Assembly (NCBI RefSeq): GCF_014696675.1
Contig: NZ_JACJQN010000012.1
Coordinates: 1 to 64,000 of the forward strand
DNA: 64,000 nucleotides
Source: Phormidium tenue FACHB-1052
GTDB taxonomy: Bacteria; Cyanobacteriota; Cyanobacteriia; Phormidesmidales; Phormidesmidaceae
Direction of reading: 5' to 3'
Shown piece after piece: positions 34,689 to 43,835 of the stretch. Numbering within the stretch: the first letter of the stretch is position 1; each line of letters starts with the position of its first letter. The translations under genes were made by a program, and so were the position numbers. The notes below the pieces were generated by a model, which saw nothing but the letters and a program-made list of their open reading frames with translations, did not search any database and had not been told where the DNA came from.

Positions 34689-35555
34689 TTAAGAGCTACA
34701 GTTAGCGCCGTCGTACTGCACCTGCACCGGCAGCCAATGGGCCCGAGGGTTGGGCCTTGGGTCAGTCTGAGGTTCAAAGCGCTGCTGCAACGCCAGCTCT
34801 AGAGCTTTTTCGTCTAGCACTGTATATCCTGTGCTATCTAGCAGTTCTGGATCCTCAACGAGTTCACCCGTAGGCCCCACAACCACTACAACCACTCCTT
34901 CAGCGGGCGGTGGCACTAGGCAGGTAGTAATGGGATAAGTGACTCGTATAGGGGCAAGTTTGCCTCCCAGTTCGGGAATCTCATCACTGCTTAACCCCTG
35001 GCTAGCCTCATCTAGCCAATTTGACAGTTCATTGAAGTAAAAGGACTGTTCGTTAGATGTCAGTGACTTAGCCAGGGCGTTGAACTGATACTGCTCTGGA
35101 TCACGCAGGCGATCGTCAAGGGTCGCGGGCAGTGGTTCTGGGGGTACCGGCTCTAGATTCGCAACCTCGGTGGGTGGGGCAGGCGGCGTAGCCTCTGCGG
35201 GCTCCACCGGAGTTGGCAAGGGGGCCGGAGGTGGAGAAACCGGCGGGACGGAGCGGACAACGGGCGGCGCTTTGGGCGGGGGTGATTGGGACGGCGGAGG
35301 GGCTGGGGCAACCGCAACAGTTTCGGCAGGTTTAACAGCCGCTGGTAGCCGCAGCACACCCACAGTCGCTGCCGGAGCGGTAATTTCGGTCAAACTCTCT
35401 GGCAAACTCTCTGGGGCCTCTGGGCTAGACTCGGGCATCGGCCAAGCCAGCAGCACGCCGTGCAGCCCGATGGAGAGCAGCGCCAGCAATCCACCCCCCG
35501 ACCACCGGAGAGAGCGCTTACCCACCCTGAGTTTGAAAGGAAACGTTATGCCCAT
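34689..35555 (-). CDS. TonB-like proline-rich envelope protein
   Basis: 288 residues. A single N-terminal membrane helix (SGGGLLALLSIGLHGVLLAW) is followed by a long Pro/Glu/Ala-rich region (about 45-150: PPPSQSPPPKAPP and similar) and a C-terminal folded part (PIRVTYPITTCLVPPPAEGV, YTVLDEKALELALQQRFEPQ) resembling the TonB C-terminal fold. This predicts a periplasm-spanning protein, possibly transmitting energy to outer-membrane receptors, but no ExbB/ExbD genes are nearby. ATG 35555 is chosen because it precedes the membrane helix closely; the upstream 71 codons lack protein character and run into the divergent promoter region. Confidence 0.65.
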   Translation of the reverse strand: MGITFPFKLRVGKRSLRWSGGGLLALLSIGLHGVLLAWPMPESSPEAPESLPESLTEITAPAATVGVLRLPAAVKPAETVAVAPAPPPSQSPPPKAPPVVRSVPPVSPPPAPLPTPVEPAEATPPAPPTEVANLEPVPPEPLPATLDDRLRDPEQYQFNALAKSLTSNEQSFYFNELSNWLDEASQGLSSDEIPELGGKLAPIRVTYPITTCLVPPPAEGVVVVVVGPTGELVEDPELLDSTGYTVLDEKALELALQQRFEPQTDPRPNPRAHWLPVQVQYDGANCSS

Positions 35556-35709
35556 GCCCGTTTTTCTGCGCCGGTAAATATTAGCGTTTGACGTTCTAAA
35601 GGTGGCACATGTTTTAGATAGTGTTATCAGTGGGCAGACAGTTTTTATATTGTCGTGATTTGCCACTACGCTAGGGCTGTCGAGGCTCTGCCCACAAAGG
35701 CTCAAAACA

Positions 35710-37578
35710 ATGCGCCGAAAAGACTTGACCCTACTCACGGCTAGCCTGCTGCTGGTGATAACGGCCATCCTTTTAATCGCCCTGGAGCCCCGTCAGTTAT
35801 CCGCTGCTCCATCCCCCGAGGCCAGTGCTGTGACCACCCGACTTTTGACCGATCCATTTTTGCAGTACCCTATCCCCGGTGCGGTGCGAGTGGTGTGGTT
35901 TACCGAGTTTGAGGGGCAGGACCACCAGGTGCGGTGGGGTTCCCCCGGTCAATCACCCGAAGCTAATTTACCCAATCGAGCCCTGGCCACTACCACCCAG
36001 CTGGCCCAAACCCGAGAAGACACTCAGTCTCGAATTGATCACCCCAATTTTGCTGAGCTACAGCAAACTGTCATACGCCCGATTTGGCGGCACGAGGCCA
36101 CTGCAACAGGGTTGCCCCCAGGGCAACGGTTGCCCTATCGGGTAGCCAGCACTGGCCCCGATGGCACCGTGGTCGAAAGCCGCACGTTTACCCTGGCTGG
36201 AGCCCCCGCAGTTGGTCAGCCCACCAGGATTTTGCTCACCTCCGATCACCAAAACTTGCCGATGGTTGCCGCCAATCTGCAAAAGGTGGCAGAAACCCTG
36301 GGTCAAGTAGATGCAGTGTTTTTTGCGGGCGATCTGGTCAACATTCCCGATCGCGCCTCCGAGTGGTTTGACGACAGCCGGGGCTGCGGCTTTTTCCCTT
36401 GTTTGCAGGGCAATACTTCCTACGCGCTAGAGCGCAATGGCCGCACCACCCGCTATCGGGGCGGCGAAATCATTCAGCACGCGCCGCTGTTTCCGATTTT
36501 GGGCAACCACGAGGTGATGGGCCGCTTTGCCGCCACTGCTCCCCTGGGAGAGCAGTTTAATCAGGCCATACCGCGATCGACTGCGGTAGAGCTTTATGAG
36601 GCCAATGCCGACCTGTTTAACCCCGCTGGCGACCCCGCTCTGCGTCACCAGTGGATTGTCGACAATTCCTTCAACAGCGACACCTACGAGGCTCTGTTTA
36701 GCCTGCCGGTTACCCCGGTGCCCAACCGCGATCGCCCCGAAACCACCAGCCGCTACTATGCCGTCACCTTTGGCGATATTCGCCTGGTGTCGCTCTATGT
36801 CACGCAGATTTGGCGACCTTACAACATCAACAACACTACCCGAGGCCGCTACCAAGAGCGTGAGGCCGATCTGGGCACGCCGCAGAACTGGGGCCACGGC
36901 CAGCATATCTTTGAGCCGATTGAGCGGGGCAGCTTGCAGTATCAGTGGCTAGAGCAGGAATTGGCCAGCGAGGCCTTTCGTCAGGCGAAATATAAGGTGG
37001 TGATGCTGCACCACCCGCCCCACACCCTGGGCGACAACATTGTGCCCGCTTTCACCAACCCGGTGCGCCGCTACGATCGCGACGATGCTGGCCGTCTCAC
37101 CGCCGTGCGCTATGAGTATCCCCGCGCCGACGACTACATTGCCCGCGACCTGGTGCCCCTGCTAGAGCAGGCCGGGGTAGACCTGGTGTTCTATGGCCAC
37201 TCGCACCTCTGGAACCGCTTTGTGTCGCCCCAGGGCACCCACTACCTCGAAACCTCGAACGTGGGCAATTCCTACGGCGCGTTTTGGAAGGATAAATCTC
37301 GCCCGGTACCCCCCGAGGCGCTCGAGGGTTCGGCTGTGACCTATTCCTCCAGCGACTATTTAGCCCAGGGCGACCCCAATGGCCTGGAGCCCGTGGTGCC
37401 CACGATCGCCCCCCTGCGGGACGATAGCGGCAATCCGCTGCCCTACCTGGCCAGCAATGACCTCACGGCCTTTAGCGTGTTTGACACGGGCACAGGAACG
37501 ATAAGCAGCTACTACTTTGATACGCGGGAGCCGAACTCAGCGGTGGTGAAGTTTGACGAGTTTGTCGTAGGTAGGTGA
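35710..37578 (+). CDS. Metallophosphoesterase (purple acid phosphatase-like)
   Basis: 622 residues. An N-terminal hydrophobic segment (LTLLTASLLLVITAILLIAL) acts as signal or anchor, then a fibronectin-like domain to about residue 150, then the calcineurin-type core: FFAGDLVNIPDRA, PILGNHEVMGR, VVMLHHPPHT and LVFYGHSHLWNRF, which hold the two-metal site. Likely exported or membrane-attached and acts on phosphate mono- or diesters; the substrate is not known. No Pho box could be confirmed in the 154-base gap shared with the divergent TonB-like gene. The C-terminal 60 residues follow the metal core as a small beta region. Confidence 0.85.
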   Translation: MRRKDLTLLTASLLLVITAILLIALEPRQLSAAPSPEASAVTTRLLTDPFLQYPIPGAVRVVWFTEFEGQDHQVRWGSPGQSPEANLPNRALATTTQLAQTREDTQSRIDHPNFAELQQTVIRPIWRHEATATGLPPGQRLPYRVASTGPDGTVVESRTFTLAGAPAVGQPTRILLTSDHQNLPMVAANLQKVAETLGQVDAVFFAGDLVNIPDRASEWFDDSRGCGFFPCLQGNTSYALERNGRTTRYRGGEIIQHAPLFPILGNHEVMGRFAATAPLGEQFNQAIPRSTAVELYEANADLFNPAGDPALRHQWIVDNSFNSDTYEALFSLPVTPVPNRDRPETTSRYYAVTFGDIRLVSLYVTQIWRPYNINNTTRGRYQEREADLGTPQNWGHGQHIFEPIERGSLQYQWLEQELASEAFRQAKYKVVMLHHPPHTLGDNIVPAFTNPVRRYDRDDAGRLTAVRYEYPRADDYIARDLVPLLEQAGVDLVFYGHSHLWNRFVSPQGTHYLETSNVGNSYGAFWKDKSRPVPPEALEGSAVTYSSSDYLAQGDPNGLEPVVPTIAPLRDDSGNPLPYLASNDLTAFSVFDTGTGTISSYYFDTREPNSAVVKFDEFVVGR

Positions 37579-37617
37579 GTGGGTGGGTAGGTGAGTAGGC
37601 CGGTGGGATTGTCTATC

Positions 37618-38952
37618 TTATAAAGTGTTGGCGGCGTCAACATCTCGGTAAGGTTCAGTGGCGAGAAAGTGGCCAATGAGGTAGAGCGAGCCGCAGAGCA
37701 CCTTGAGCTGAGCTGGGGACTGGGCGATCGCCATCAACCCATCCCTAAGAGAATTGTGGATTTCGCACTGGGCCAGCTCAGGGCAGACCGATCGCGCGAT
37801 CGCCGCCAGATCCTCCGGTGCTGCCGTCTCGTGCCCCGGCACCGGCACCAGATGCAGGGCATCCCCTGGCCGCAGCAGAGCGGCAAAAATATCGCTGTGA
37901 TCCTTGGTCGAGAGCATTCCCATCAGCCACGCTGTACCGACTGGGTTCCCCGGCTGGTCTGCCCACCAACTATCCACATACTGACGCAGTACCTTGGCGG
38001 CGGCGGGGTTGTGGGCACCGTCAATCAGCAGCAGGCATCCTAGCGAGTCCTCTCCCCAGGTCACCCACTGCAAGCGTCCGGGCCAGCGAGCATTGGCCAT
38101 GCCCTGGGCGATCGCATCGTCAGAAATGTGCCAGCCCTGGGTGCGCAGGGTGAGTAGGGTGGCGATCGCGATCGCCGAATTAGTTAGCTGGTGCTCGCCC
38201 AAAAGCGCGAGGGGATAAGAAATTGCTTCATCACCATTCCCATAACGGACTGTCCCAGCCTCCAAGGGAACCGCCGGTACAGCCCACACTGCCGGGCAAC
38301 TCAATTCTGCCAACCGGGCCTGCACCACAGCTTCCGCTTCGCTAGGCAGCGGCCCCACCACAGCGGGACGCCCCGGCTTTAGCACCCCCGCCTTTTCGCG
38401 GGCAATGTCGGCCAGGGTGGGGCCGAGGCGCTGCCAGTGCTCGCGGCTGAGGGAGGTAATCACGCTCACCAGGGGCGCATCCACCACGTTGGTCGCATCC
38501 AGCCTGCCCCCCAGGCCCACCTCCATCACCGCCACATCTACCCCGGCCTCCGCAAAGTGCAGCCAGGCGGCGGCGGTAAACACCTCAAACTGCGTCGGTG
38601 AGGGTTGGGCTGGATCAATAGCCACCACCACCTGCTTGAGCCGAGTGACCAAATCCTCAGCTGCAATAGGTTCCCCGTTGACCTCAATGCGCTCGCGCCA
38701 GCTCACCAGGTGCGGCGAGGTGTAGCGCCCCACCCGATACCCCGCTGCCCCCAACACCGCCGCCAGGTAGGCGCACACCGACCCTTTGCCGTTGGTGCCC
38801 GCCACATGCACTAGCGGCACCCGCTGCTGAGGACTGCCCAACGCCTCCAGCAGCCGCTGAATGCGCTCTAGCCCTAGCTCTACCCCAAACCGCCCAAAGG
38901 GGGCCAGAAGGCTCTCAATCTGTTGCTCTTGCTCGATCTGAGGCTGATACAC
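37618..38952 (-). CDS. folC: Folylpolyglutamate synthase / dihydrofolate synthase
   Basis: 444 residues. The bifunctional enzyme adds glutamate to dihydropteroate and then to folates. Features seen: the ATP loop HVAGTNGKGSVCAYL, TSPHLVSWRERIEVNGE (Mg and folate site), EVGLGGRLDATNVVDAP, ITSLSREHWQRLGPTLADIA and LLIDGAHNPAAAKVLRQYV. Length is normal. The start is GTG at 38952 with GGAGAG seven to eight bases upstream. It is convergent with the phosphoesterase gene. It is essential in most bacteria and no special regulation is visible. Confidence 0.92.
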   Translation of the reverse strand: MYQPQIEQEQQIESLLAPFGRFGVELGLERIQRLLEALGSPQQRVPLVHVAGTNGKGSVCAYLAAVLGAAGYRVGRYTSPHLVSWRERIEVNGEPIAAEDLVTRLKQVVVAIDPAQPSPTQFEVFTAAAWLHFAEAGVDVAVMEVGLGGRLDATNVVDAPLVSVITSLSREHWQRLGPTLADIAREKAGVLKPGRPAVVGPLPSEAEAVVQARLAELSCPAVWAVPAVPLEAGTVRYGNGDEAISYPLALLGEHQLTNSAIAIATLLTLRTQGWHISDDAIAQGMANARWPGRLQWVTWGEDSLGCLLLIDGAHNPAAAKVLRQYVDSWWADQPGNPVGTAWLMGMLSTKDHSDIFAALLRPGDALHLVPVPGHETAAPEDLAAIARSVCPELAQCEIHNSLRDGLMAIAQSPAQLKVLCGSLYLIGHFLATEPYRDVDAANTL

Positions 38953-39076
38953 AGGCAGTTCTCTCCGCCAGCGAGGGATAGGGTAGCTGGGCCATTAAGC
39001 ATCTTAATGGAACATCTCATGAAACATATCAAGGGCGATCGGATTCTCAATCGGTTACCCAGCAATGAGCGGGCAT

Positions 39077-39102
39077 AAAAAAGGCGCAGCCTAAGCTGCG
39101 CC
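39077..39102 (-). terminator. Terminator of glnB
   Basis: On the minus strand GGCGCAGC-TTAG-GCTGCGCC (39102 down to 39083) is followed by TTTTTTATGCC, a textbook rho-independent terminator, about 30 bases past the glnB stop. Confidence 0.9.
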
Positions 39103-39131
39103 GAATCGAGGCATTGGCGTCTAGGCCGGGG

Positions 39132-39473
<342 letters not shown>

Positions 39474-39544
39474 TCAAACCAGGGTGCTTCAGCGGATATC
39501 TCTTAGCTTCGGTCTATGTGTATCGGGCTTGACCCCTACAATAC

Positions 39545-39560
39545 TGTATCGCCAGCTACA
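39545..39560 (-). promoter_or_regulatory. NtcA-binding site upstream of glnB
   Basis: TGTAGCTGGCGATACA on the minus strand (39560 to 39545) is a perfect TGTA-N8-TACA, the NtcA consensus with GTAN8TAC inside. It lies 74 bases before the start codon. A TACACAT element 23 bases further down approximates the -10 box (TAN3T) at the spacing used by NtcA-activated promoters. Together with the known NtcA control of glnB in cyanobacteria this is well supported. Confidence 0.85.
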
Positions 39561-39623
39561 AAAAGTCAGGTAAGCAAAGTCAAAGCGGCTAGAAAAGCAA
39601 GCTATAGACGGTAATTCAGCGTT

Positions 39624-40295
39624 CTAACGAGAATTGCTCAGCAGCGGCTTCATAATCAAGAAACCGGCCCCAAAAGCACTGATCACGATGAGCAGGATGG
39701 TTGCAGCCAGCCACAGCCCGCTCAAGTCTGACGACTTCTGGCTGAGCTGCCCAGGACGGCTAGCATCAATGCGCTCTTCGGTGTAAAAGCGCTGGGGGGC
39801 TGCCTGGGGGCGCTTGGGCGGCATTTTGGGCGCTTTTTTCGCCTTTGGCTTCACCATTTGGGTGAGCTGGCTGGCCAGGGTCGAAACCCCTTCGCCCACC
39901 GACTCTGACAGCCGTTCTGGCAGAGAAGCCGAAGGCTCTTCAGCCATGGGGTAAGTCGCGGCCATTATTGAGGTCTCAATGCCCAGAGAGGTCGGGACAG
40001 GGCGGACGATGCTCTCTGGCTCGATCGCCTGGGGTTGACTGACCTCGATCGCCTGCTTGAGTCGGGCCGCCGAGTCCGCAAAGCGAATCATTTCCTGGCG
40101 CAGCACCTGGTTTTGCTGGGTGAGCTGCTGATTTTGCTGGGTCAGTGAATCGACCATGCCCTGGGTGGCGCGCAGTTCGGTGGCCAGCTCGCGGTACACC
40201 GAAATCGGCACCGAAGGAGCCTGACGGCTGCCCTGGGGTGCTTCTGGGGCCACGGCTCCAGAGTAAGCAGATTCGGGAGAATAAGGTACGTTCAT
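39624..40295 (-). CDS. Hypothetical coiled-coil membrane-anchored protein
   Basis: 223 residues, not assigned to a family. The N-terminus is polar, followed by a coiled coil at about 35-85 (LRATQGMVDSLTQQNQQLTQ, NQVLRQEMIRFADSAARL), a linker rich in Pro/Lys (KPKAKKAPKMPPKRPQAAPQ) and a single C-terminal helix (LWLAATILLIVISAFGAGFL), so the protein is probably tail-anchored with the coiled coil in the cytoplasm. The reading frame is better than the overlapping frame at 39976-40365, which shows no protein features. It is the next gene upstream of glnB on the same strand, but the NtcA site and a 153-base gap separate them. Confidence 0.7.
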   Translation of the reverse strand: MNVPYSPESAYSGAVAPEAPQGSRQAPSVPISVYRELATELRATQGMVDSLTQQNQQLTQQNQVLRQEMIRFADSAARLKQAIEVSQPQAIEPESIVRPVPTSLGIETSIMAATYPMAEEPSASLPERLSESVGEGVSTLASQLTQMVKPKAKKAPKMPPKRPQAAPQRFYTEERIDASRPGQLSQKSSDLSGLWLAATILLIVISAFGAGFLIMKPLLSNSR

Positions 40296-40674
40296 GATGA
40301 CGGTAGAAGGGGCGTTTAAGAACGAAAAAGAAGCCTGAAAATTGGTCTGCCCAAGGGTAGTTCACATTAGAGCAATTGCACCAGTTTTAGTCAAGAAAAG
40401 TTTTGGCGCTAACAAATTGGCAGGGCTGAAGGGTAGCCTGGATTGGGCTAGGGGTGAATGACTGTTTGCCCTTACGAGAGGTGTTGAATTTTGGGTTCAC
40501 ACCTGTATCCAGCAGTCCTATAAGTTCCATTGTGGACAGCGGATTTTAGCAACTGTCTCACCCTAGCAGTAGATTCAACTGCCCGAGGGTGCAGGAATTT
40601 GAGCCAGACTCGGAGTTCGACTGGCAAAACCTCCCGCTTGAAGCCGATACTTTACAGGTATAGCTTTTCCTAGG
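40296..40674. other. Intergenic region, no gene recognised
   Basis: About 380 bases between the coiled-coil protein gene and the end of the isochorismatase-like gene. No RNA structure, terminator or convincing promoter was identified. It presumably contains the promoter of the 39624 gene. Confidence 0.5.
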
Positions 40675-41460
40675 CTAGGCCGCTACAGAAGGCTCCAGGG
40701 CGGCGGCTAGGGCAGCGCTGTCGGCCACAAAGCCAAAGCACTGGTTGACGTTATAGACCGTGGCCTGGGCGCAGTAGTCGGGCGAGGTGGTGGCGCTACA
40801 GTCGCTCAGCAAAACGCAGTCGTAGCCGAGAAAATTGGCGTCTTGCAGGGTGGCCATAACGCACTGATCCACATTCACTCCAGCGAAGAGGAGAGTGGTT
40901 TTACCTAAATTGCGCAAGATGCTGTCTAGGGGCGTGTCCCAAAATCCGCTCATACGGTACTTATCGACCCAAATGTCTTGGGGCTGAGCTTCTAGCTCAT
41001 CGACCACAGCCGCCGCCCAGCTGCCTTTGGTAAGCACGGGGGCACCGTTGGCGGGGAGCGGGTCGCCAAGTCCCACACCGGCCCCGCTGGGGTTATAGAC
41101 GTGGTGGAGGCCAGCGCTCAGGTTGAGGCGATCGCGGCGGTTGCCCCAGTTGACCCACACCACCGGCACCTGAGCCGATCGCAGTTTAGGCAGCAGAGTT
41201 TGCAAGGGCTGAATTGCCTGGCGGGCCGGGTTAACGTCAACGCCAATGCTGGCTAGCCAGCCGTTGGGATGGCAGAAATCGTTTTGCATGTCGATGACCA
41301 GGCAGGCGGTTTTGGTCAGGTCAAACTGCACCTGTTTAGTCTGGGTGACGAGGGTGGTCAGCCGAAGCGGGAACGCTTGACGGCTAATGTCAGCCACCTG
41401 CTCGTTGACCCACCAGGCGTTGGGTGGGTGACCTAAAGGACGCAGCTTTGAGACATCCAT
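40675..41460 (-). CDS. Isochorismatase-like cysteine hydrolase
   Basis: 261 residues. The catalytic triad of the cysteine hydrolase family is visible: Asp in ACLVIDMQNDFC, Lys in PVLTKGSWAA and Cys in AGVNVDQCVMATLQDANFL. This fits amidases such as ureidoacrylate/N-carbamoyl amidohydrolases and nicotinamidases rather than true isochorismatases, which lack the Cys. The N-terminal 45 residues (PLGHPPNAWWVNEQVADISR) are outside the core. Substrate unknown. Length is slightly above the usual about 200. The start ATG is at 41460. It precedes no related gene. Confidence 0.8.
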   Translation of the reverse strand: MDVSKLRPLGHPPNAWWVNEQVADISRQAFPLRLTTLVTQTKQVQFDLTKTACLVIDMQNDFCHPNGWLASIGVDVNPARQAIQPLQTLLPKLRSAQVPVVWVNWGNRRDRLNLSAGLHHVYNPSGAGVGLGDPLPANGAPVLTKGSWAAAVVDELEAQPQDIWVDKYRMSGFWDTPLDSILRNLGKTTLLFAGVNVDQCVMATLQDANFLGYDCVLLSDCSATTSPDYCAQATVYNVNQCFGFVADSAALAAALEPSVAA

Positions 41461-41491
41461 GGGGTGACGCTGAGAGAAGTGGGATGCAACC

Positions 41492-42586
41492 TTATCTCAC
41501 CTGGAGGGCCAGCACCGCTAGCACCGCTGTTACCGCATAGGCCACCGCGACAACTTGAATCTCAGACCAGCCCGATAGCTCAAAGTGGTGGTGGAGTGGA
41601 GCCATCTTAAAGAAACGCTTGCCGACGCCGTCGGGGCCTTTAGTAGCTTTGAAGTAGCCCACCTGAATGATCACCGACAGGGTTTCGGCAAAGAACAGGA
41701 GAGTTAGCACCAGCAAGGCAAACAGGTTGCCGCTGAGAATGCCCACGGCTCCTAAGGCCGCACCCAGAGCTAGAGAACCCGTGTCGCCCATAAACACGCG
41801 AGCGGGGTTGTGGTTGTGCAGCAAAAAGCCCAAGCAGGCACCGGCCATGGCGGCGCAAAACACCATCAGGTCGGGATGGGTGGGGGCAACAATGGCGGCT
41901 AGGCCCATGAAGGCGATCGCCCCAGTGCCGCCCATCAGCCCGTCGAGACCGTCGGTGAGGTTGGTGGCGTTGCTCTCGGCCACCAGCACAAACCCAGCCA
42001 GGGGCCAAAATAAGAAGCTGAGGGGTAGCCCTAGGCCCAGGGGCAGCGCCACGGTTGTAATGCTGGCGGGTTGACTGGTGAGCACCCAAAGGCAAAACAG
42101 CACTGCAACGGCAATCTGAAGCGCTAGCTTGGCGCGGGGCGAAATGCCCTTGTTAGAGCGCCGCTGAATCACCTGCCAGTCGTCAACCCAGCCGATCGCC
42201 CCGTAGGCCAGGGTGAGCAGCGATACGGCTACCGCATCGCGGGCAAAGCCGGTAGCCACTAAGGCAACCATGACCGCTACCGGCACAAAAAAAGCGCCAC
42301 CCATGGTTGGAGTGCCCGCTTTTTTGAGATGGCCCTGGGGGCCTTCTTCACGAATAAATTGACCAGTTTTGAGCGCCCGCAGCAGGGGAACCGCCGAAAA
42401 CCCGAGCAGGCTGCTGCCCAGAGCGGCCACAATAAAGGGAACAGTAATTGAGGCACCCAGGCTGACGGCGTTGCCTAGGGTTCCATCTAGCCCGACGGCA
42501 GCGGCGCTGAGCCCCAGACCCAGCAGCCAAAACAGCGTTTGGCCATTCAGGGATAGCCGCCCCGAGGCTAAAAACTTCGCATCCAC
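41492..42586 (-). CDS. mraY: Phospho-N-acetylmuramoyl-pentapeptide transferase
   Basis: 364 residues from GTG 42586. Ten transmembrane helices carry the MraY landmarks: GTPTMGGAFF, WVDDWQVIQRRSNKGISPRA (catalytic DD), NLTDGLDGLMGGTGAIAFMG, FMGDTGSLALGAALG and PLHHHFELSGWSE. It makes lipid I from UDP-MurNAc-pentapeptide and undecaprenyl phosphate at the inner membrane. The frame is open from 42616, but the SD GAGGAA lies seven bases before GTG 42586 (VDAKFLASG), which matches the usual cyanobacterial start. No mur genes are adjacent. Confidence 0.94.
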   Translation of the reverse strand: MDAKFLASGRLSLNGQTLFWLLGLGLSAAAVGLDGTLGNAVSLGASITVPFIVAALGSSLLGFSAVPLLRALKTGQFIREEGPQGHLKKAGTPTMGGAFFVPVAVMVALVATGFARDAVAVSLLTLAYGAIGWVDDWQVIQRRSNKGISPRAKLALQIAVAVLFCLWVLTSQPASITTVALPLGLGLPLSFLFWPLAGFVLVAESNATNLTDGLDGLMGGTGAIAFMGLAAIVAPTHPDLMVFCAAMAGACLGFLLHNHNPARVFMGDTGSLALGAALGAVGILSGNLFALLVLTLLFFAETLSVIIQVGYFKATKGPDGVGKRFFKMAPLHHHFELSGWSEIQVVAVAYAVTAVLAVLALQVR

Positions 42587-42864
42587 AAACAATTCCTCAC
42601 TTGCTTCACACCGCACACCATCAGGAGTCTACTGGATGATCTTCCAATTGACTACATTTAGCGCCCGGAAATAGTCAGGAAGCTTAAATGAATAGTCTCG
42701 TTTGGGAACGAAGTTTTACAACACTTAATGGCGTATTGATGCGACCTCCAGTTTTGCGGCCTCAGCCGATAGGGGCCGGCGTGTTCTCGCTAAAACCCCT
42801 TCGAGTTTCGCTACGCCCAGCGGCCAGATTCCCCTAATTACAGCGTTTTTTAGACGGGCTACAC

Positions 42865-43116
42865 TTAGTCGTCGTCATCGTCGAGGGCGAGATCGGTATC
42901 GTCATCGTCCTCAAAGGCGTCGTCGTTGCCCATGAGATCGGAAATTTCCTCGTTTTCGGCCTCGTCGGGGATAGTCTCAACGACATCGCGGCTGCGCAGG
43001 CGACCGATACTTTCCAGCCAGTGCAAAATGGATGAGTCACCGTTGGAGGGCAAAATCGGTGCCTTGGCGTTGCGGGGCACCTGACGCAAGGACGGGTTGT
43101 AATACTTGTTAGACAT
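42865..43116 (-). CDS. DUF3134 family protein
   Basis: 83 residues: NKYYNPSLRQVPRNAKAPIL, then DSSILHWLESIGRLRSRD, and a highly acidic tail of Asp and Glu (EDDDDTDLALDDDDD). This is the DUF3134 pattern, found almost only in cyanobacteria; function unknown. ATG 43116 is chosen over the longer frame start at 43176 because the conserved sequence begins at MSNKYYNPSL. The acidic tail overlaps a region where another frame encodes a 107-residue open frame, which is an artefact. It is divergent from the PAP gene. Confidence 0.85.
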   Translation of the reverse strand: MSNKYYNPSLRQVPRNAKAPILPSNGDSSILHWLESIGRLRSRDVVETIPDEAENEEISDLMGNDDAFEDDDDTDLALDDDDD

Positions 43117-43235
43117 AGCGGTGGTCTTGTACCGGTAACGAGGCAATATACAGACATTCCATCGTAGCAGAGACACTATTCTGCGGTGCCCGAAGTTTTG
43201 CCGTATTATGCCGGTACTGCTGTGGAGACTGGGCC

Positions 43236-43829
43236 ATGTTGGGCAAAGCTGAGCTATTGGAGGCCGTGGCCCCCGTCAATCGGGGCATTAGCAGCAGCCC
43301 CAGCGATCGCACCGCAATTCAGGCGGCAGCCGCAACCCTAGAGGGCCGCAACCCTACCCCTAACCCGCTTCAGGCAACCGATCGCCTCAATGGTGACTGG
43401 CTACTGCTCTACACCACTAGCCGCGAACTGCTGAATATCGATCGCCTGCCTCTGGCCTCCCTTGGACCCATTTACCAGTGCATTCGCCTGGCCGAAAACC
43501 GGATTTATAACATTGCTGAGGTGAACGGGCCACCCCTGCTGTCAGGGCTAGTGGCGGTGGCCGCGACATTAGAGGCGGTATCTACCCAGCGAGTGAATGT
43601 GGGCTTTGAGCGAGGCGTGATTGGCCTGCGGCAGGCTTTGGGATACCAATCTCCGGCTCAGTTCATTGGGGCGATGCAAACTACGCCAAAATTCTCGCTC
43701 TTCCAGGGCATTGACTTTAGAATTAACCGCGATCGCCAGGCGGGCTGGCTCGAAGTCACCTACCTTGACGATGACCTGCGAATTGGGCGCGGCAACCAGG
43801 GCAGTTTGTTTGTGCTGCAAAAGGTTTAG
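43236..43829 (+). CDS. PAP/fibrillin family protein
   Basis: 197 residues. PAP_fibrillin domain: GKAELLEAVAPVNRGISSSP, LNGDWLLLYTTSRELLNIDR, GPIYQCIRL, and the C-terminal GWLEVTYLDDDLRIGRGNQG. Likely thylakoid-associated. It is distinct from the 203-residue paralogue at 15426-16037, with stronger similarity to the plant fibrillin core. It starts at ATG 43236 and is convergent with the protease-like gene, ending 6 bases before that gene's stop. Confidence 0.88.
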   Translation: MLGKAELLEAVAPVNRGISSSPSDRTAIQAAAATLEGRNPTPNPLQATDRLNGDWLLLYTTSRELLNIDRLPLASLGPIYQCIRLAENRIYNIAEVNGPPLLSGLVAVAATLEAVSTQRVNVGFERGVIGLRQALGYQSPAQFIGAMQTTPKFSLFQGIDFRINRDRQAGWLEVTYLDDDLRIGRGNQGSLFVLQKV

Positions 43830-43835
43830 GCGGGG

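Noticed and set aside
36427-36906. 159-codon minus-strand open frame inside the metallophosphoesterase gene
   Set aside because: Antisense shadow; the plus strand contains the catalytic motifs in order.
42834-43157. 107-codon frame overlapping the DUF3134 gene
   Set aside because: It arises from the acidic GAC/GAT repeat in another frame; DUF3134 is recognised in the other frame.
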